Source of the DNA: Actinomycetes bacterium
GTDB lineage: Bacteria; Actinomycetota; Acidimicrobiia; Acidimicrobiales; RAAP-2
Direction: 5' to 3'
Length of the DNA: 16,612 nt
NCBI GenBank assembly: GCA_021841725.1
Contig: JAKCEC010000012.1
Location: 1-16,612 of the forward strand
The notes beneath the pieces were generated by a model. That model was not told the origin of the DNA and searched no databases. It saw only the letters and a program-made list of their open reading frames with translations. Positions 13,997 through 16,612 of the stretch are shown piece after piece (the first letter of the stretch is position 1; each line of letters opens with the position of its first letter). A program made the translations under genes and the position numbers.

Positions 13997-15532
13997 GTGT
14001 CGTCGCAAGATTTCGACGTGACGGCCTTCGACACGCACCTGGCGCACCGCGAGAAGCGCAAACTGAAGGTCCTGGTCTCGCGCGTGGACGGCCTGGCCAT
14101 GATCCTGTGCGCGTTGATCGGGTTCGACACCTTCGGCAAGCTGACCAGTGAGGGCGCGGCCGCGGTCACGTGGTTGATCTTCATGGGACTCGTCTTCTTC
14201 GTCCCCTACGCGCTGCTGTGCGCCGAACTGGGGACGGCCTTCCCGGCCCAGGGCGGCCCCTACGTGTGGGTGAAGTTAGCGTTCGGCCGCTTCGTCGCGG
14301 CGCTGACCGCCCTGCTGTACTGGATCTCTAATCCGCTGTGGCTGGGTGGGGCCCTGACGATTACGGCGGTGGCGGCCGTCGACTCGTTCTTCGCGCCCCT
14401 GGGCCCCCTGGGTCGCTACGTCTTCGCCCTCGCCTTCATCTGGACGGGCGTGGCCGCGACCGTCTTCACCTTCCGCGTCGGACGCGTTGTCCTGCTGGTG
14501 GGTGCGTGGGTACGGGTGGTCCTCATCGGATTCTTTACCCTGACCGCACTGCTCTACGCCGCTCGCCACGGGGTCCACGGGGTCGGGACGGGCGCCTTCG
14601 CGCCGTCGATGGGTTCCTTCGTCGCGACCACGCCCATCCTCTTCTTCGCGCTGGTCGGCTTCGAACTGCCCAGTGAGGCGTCCGAGGAGATGCTCGACGT
14701 ACGCGGCGACGTCCCGGTCAACGTGGTGCGCGGCGCCCTGAGCACGATCGTGCTCTACGGCGTGCCCATTCTGGCGGTGTTGCTCGTCCTGCCGCCGCGT
14801 CAGTTGACGAGTCTCGGCGGCTTCTTGAACGCGGTCAAGCTGATCTTCACGGTCTACGGCGGCCACGCCACCGCGGCGGGTTCGTCGCTGACGGGAGCCG
14901 GTCTCATCCTCGGCGACCTGGCGGCGGTGGGCTTCATCCTCACGCTCTTGAGTTCGGGGGTGTCGTGGATCATGGGCGCCAACCGCGGCTGGGCGGTGGC
15001 CGCCCTCGACGGGGCCGCCCCGCGGTCCTTCGGCGTGATCTCCGAGCGCTACGGCACGCCCCTCGCGGTCGACCTGGTGGCGGGCGTGGTCGCGACCCTC
15101 ACCATGTTCGCGGCCTACTGGCTCTCGCACGGCAACGCCGCCAAGTACTTCTCGGTGGTGCTGGGGGTGGCGATCTCGACCTCGGCCCTGGCGTACCTGG
15201 CGATCTTTCCCGCGTTGACCAAGTTGCGCTACTCCCACGCCCACGTGCACCGACCCTTTCGCATCGCCGGGGGCAAAGCCGTGGTGTGGCTCGTCAGTGC
15301 CGTCACCACCGCGTGGGCGCTGGTGTGCACCGTGGGCCTGCTCTGGCCGGGCGTGGGCTCCTCACCCGCGGACGCGTCGTTGCCGACCGGGTGGGCCGGA
15401 CAGCGCTGGCGTTTCGAAGCGACGCAGGCGGTCCCCCTCATCCTCACCCTCGTGCTCGGGGTCCTCTGGTACGCCCAGGGGACCCCGACGCGCCGCGCCG
15501 CGCGCGCCGCGCTAGAGAGCGGCGTCGCGTAG
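13997..15532 (+). CDS. APC superfamily amino-acid-type permease
   Basis: A membrane transporter with about twelve hydrophobic spans in 511 residues. After a hydrophilic, charged N-terminus ending 'HREKRKLKVLVSRVDG', the first span and what follows carry features of the amino acid-polyamine-organocation superfamily. These include 'LIGFDTFGKLTSEG', 'AELGTAFPAQGGPYVWV' and 'FFALVGFELPSEASEEMLDVRGDVPVNVVRGAL', the last resembling the conserved GFE...A.E loop after the sixth span. GTG 13997 is preferred because GGAAGGGG (13983-13990) lies 6 bases upstream; GTG 13973 would add 8 residues and fits a weak promoter; TTG 13937 is less likely. The substrate is unknown. The neighbourhood suggests a compound tied to nucleoside use, but APC proteins mostly move amino acids. 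The last 21 bases overlap the end of adenosine deaminase on the other strand. Confidence 0.87.
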   Translation: MSSQDFDVTAFDTHLAHREKRKLKVLVSRVDGLAMILCALIGFDTFGKLTSEGAAAVTWLIFMGLVFFVPYALLCAELGTAFPAQGGPYVWVKLAFGRFVAALTALLYWISNPLWLGGALTITAVAAVDSFFAPLGPLGRYVFALAFIWTGVAATVFTFRVGRVVLLVGAWVRVVLIGFFTLTALLYAARHGVHGVGTGAFAPSMGSFVATTPILFFALVGFELPSEASEEMLDVRGDVPVNVVRGALSTIVLYGVPILAVLLVLPPRQLTSLGGFLNAVKLIFTVYGGHATAAGSSLTGAGLILGDLAAVGFILTLLSSGVSWIMGANRGWAVAALDGAAPRSFGVISERYGTPLAVDLVAGVVATLTMFAAYWLSHGNAAKYFSVVLGVAISTSALAYLAIFPALTKLRYSHAHVHRPFRIAGGKAVVWLVSAVTTAWALVCTVGLLWPGVGSSPADASLPTGWAGQRWRFEATQAVPLILTLVLGVLWYAQGTPTRRAARAALESGVA

Positions 15533-16609
15533 GGCGGCGTAGCCCGGCTTGATCACGTCGTTGATCAGCGCGAGACGCTGGTCGAATTGGAAGAACGAAC
15601 TCTTGGCCGCGTTCAACGTGAGCCACTCCATGTCCTCGAGGGTCCAGCCGAAGACCGCGGCGCACGCGGCGAACTCGCGCGAGAGGGAGATGCCGCTCAT
15701 GAGGCGATTGTCCGTGTTGAGCGTCACGCGAAAGCGCAGCCGACGGAGGAGTTCGATGGGGTGCTCGCTGAGCGACGCGGCGGCGCCGGTGTGCACGTTC
15801 GAGGTGGGACAGACCTCGAGGGGGATGCGCCGATCGCGCACGTAGTTGGCGAGGCGACCGAGACGGTATTCGTCACCCACTCGTTCGATGTCGTCGACGA
15901 TGCGCACGCCGTGCCCGAGGCGCTCGGCGTCGCAGAACTGCACCGCCTCCCAAATCGACGGCAGTCCGAAGGCCTCCCCCGCGTGGACGGTCAGGTGGAA
16001 GTTCTCGCGCTGAATCAAGTGGAAGGCCGCGAGGTGTTCGGTGGGGGGGAAGCCGTCCTCGGGTCCCGCGATGTCGAAGCCGCAGACGCCCGCGTCGCGA
16101 AAGCGCACCGCCAACTGGGCCATCTCCTCGCTACGGTGCGCCTGGCGCATCGCCGAGATGAGGGTGCGCACGATGATGACCCGGCCGAGGGCGCGCGCCT
16201 GCGCGGCGCCGTGGGCGAATCCGCTCAGGACCGCCTCGACCACTTCGTCCAGGGTCAGACCGCGCTGCTGGTGCAGTTCGGGCGCGAAGCGAATCTCGGC
16301 GTAGACCACGCCGTCCAGGGCCAGGTCGTAGGCCGTTTCGGAGGCGACCCGTTCGATCTGGTCGCGGGTCTGCATGACCGCGAGCGTGTGGGCGAACCCC
16401 TCGAGGTAGCGCACCAGGTCACTCCCGGGCGCGTCGGCGACGAACCACTCGGCGAGCTCGTCGACGTCACCGGTCGGCAGACCCGCGTAGCCGATCTCGC
16501 GGGCGAGCTCGAGCACCGTCGCGGGCCGCACCCCGCCGTCGAGGTGGTCGTGCAGGAGGACTTTCGGGGCCGCGGTGATGCGCGCGAGAGTCAGGGGCGT
16601 CGTGGACAT
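15512..16609 (-). CDS. add: Adenosine deaminase
   Basis: Deaminates (deoxy)adenosine to (deoxy)inosine, feeding the purine nucleoside phosphorylase encoded nearby. The 365-residue protein shows the zinc site of the ADA family: H20 and H22 (HDHLDG), H209 and catalytic E212 in 'HAGE', H233 in 'LGHG', and D300 in 'LNTDN'. The residue after the zinc-ligand Asp is Asn301 where the classical enzymes have a second Asp (TDDP); from memory this NTDNRLMSG form is usual in actinobacterial deaminases. 'MQTRDQIERVASETAYDLALDGVVYAEIRFAP' also matches the family. Length is typical. The ATG lies 3 bases from the window edge, so its promoter cannot be seen. It converges on the permease with a 21-base overlap, so it is transcribed separately from the rest of the nucleoside module. 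Confidence 0.94.
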   Translation of the reverse strand: MSTTPLTLARITAAPKVLLHDHLDGGVRPATVLELAREIGYAGLPTGDVDELAEWFVADAPGSDLVRYLEGFAHTLAVMQTRDQIERVASETAYDLALDGVVYAEIRFAPELHQQRGLTLDEVVEAVLSGFAHGAAQARALGRVIIVRTLISAMRQAHRSEEMAQLAVRFRDAGVCGFDIAGPEDGFPPTEHLAAFHLIQRENFHLTVHAGEAFGLPSIWEAVQFCDAERLGHGVRIVDDIERVGDEYRLGRLANYVRDRRIPLEVCPTSNVHTGAAASLSEHPIELLRRLRFRVTLNTDNRLMSGISLSREFAACAAVFGWTLEDMEWLTLNAAKSSFFQFDQRLALINDVIKPGYAALRDAAL

Positions 16610-16612
16610 GGG

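Noticed and set aside
12953..14047. 364-codon open frame on the - strand opposite the mutase
   Set aside because: Antisense shadow of the mutase gene; no motif and no plausible start signal.
1..16612. CRISPR arrays, insertion sequences, tRNA/rRNA genes, prophage or defence genes
   Set aside because: Looked for across the window; every stretch is accounted for by metabolic and transport genes or short gaps, with no arrays, transposase motifs or RNA-like segments seen.

Overview
This is a very GC-rich, densely packed chromosomal window. It looks like a member of the Actinomycetota; Acidimicrobiia is my guess from gene style only. The evidence is the strong G/C bias at third codon positions, many GTG starts, actinobacterial-type adenosine deaminase and ACT-SerB proteins, and several starts that sit directly behind a -10 box (leaderless style). 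I see no tRNA, rRNA, IS element, phage gene or CRISPR array, and no gene-free stretch longer than about 100 bases.

Left part (1-8053), mixed housekeeping genes. An MFS exporter cut by the window edge is followed by serB (serine synthesis). It converges with pepP (aminopeptidase P). Reading leftward are rmlA, bioY (biotin uptake) and pepP. Rightward from a 50-base divergent promoter region are rmlB and rmlC. RmlA, RmlB and RmlC make dTDP-4-keto-L-rhamnose, and the final reductase RmlD is not in the window. A fused PabB-PabC enzyme (p-aminobenzoate for folate) converges on rmlC with overlapping stops.

Right part (8156-16609), a nucleoside catabolism module. A rightward run of tightly coupled genes encodes deoxyribose-phosphate aldolase (deoC), a full-length aldehyde dehydrogenase, a truncated non-catalytic aldehyde-dehydrogenase-like protein, purine nucleoside phosphorylase, a PGM2-type phosphosugar mutase and an APC permease. 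Adenosine deaminase lies at the right edge on the opposite strand. Together they give a plausible route: (deoxy)adenosine to (deoxy)inosine, to (deoxy)ribose-1-phosphate, to the 5-phosphate, then to glyceraldehyde-3-phosphate plus acetaldehyde, and on to acetate.

Most notable observations: the two aldehyde dehydrogenase genes (487 + 283 residues, overlapping by 8 bases) look like a split form of the normally fused two-domain ALDH16 protein, placed directly behind deoC; a perfect 6-2-6 palindrome covers the predicted deoC start, with CACTGG repeats upstream; serB, pepP and rmlA share an identical 'TAnnnT + 6 bases + start codon' arrangement, and deoC has a near-identical one with 7 bases; and rmlA and rmlB appear to share one symmetric -10 element. 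I did not find a clearly new defence or mobile system here.
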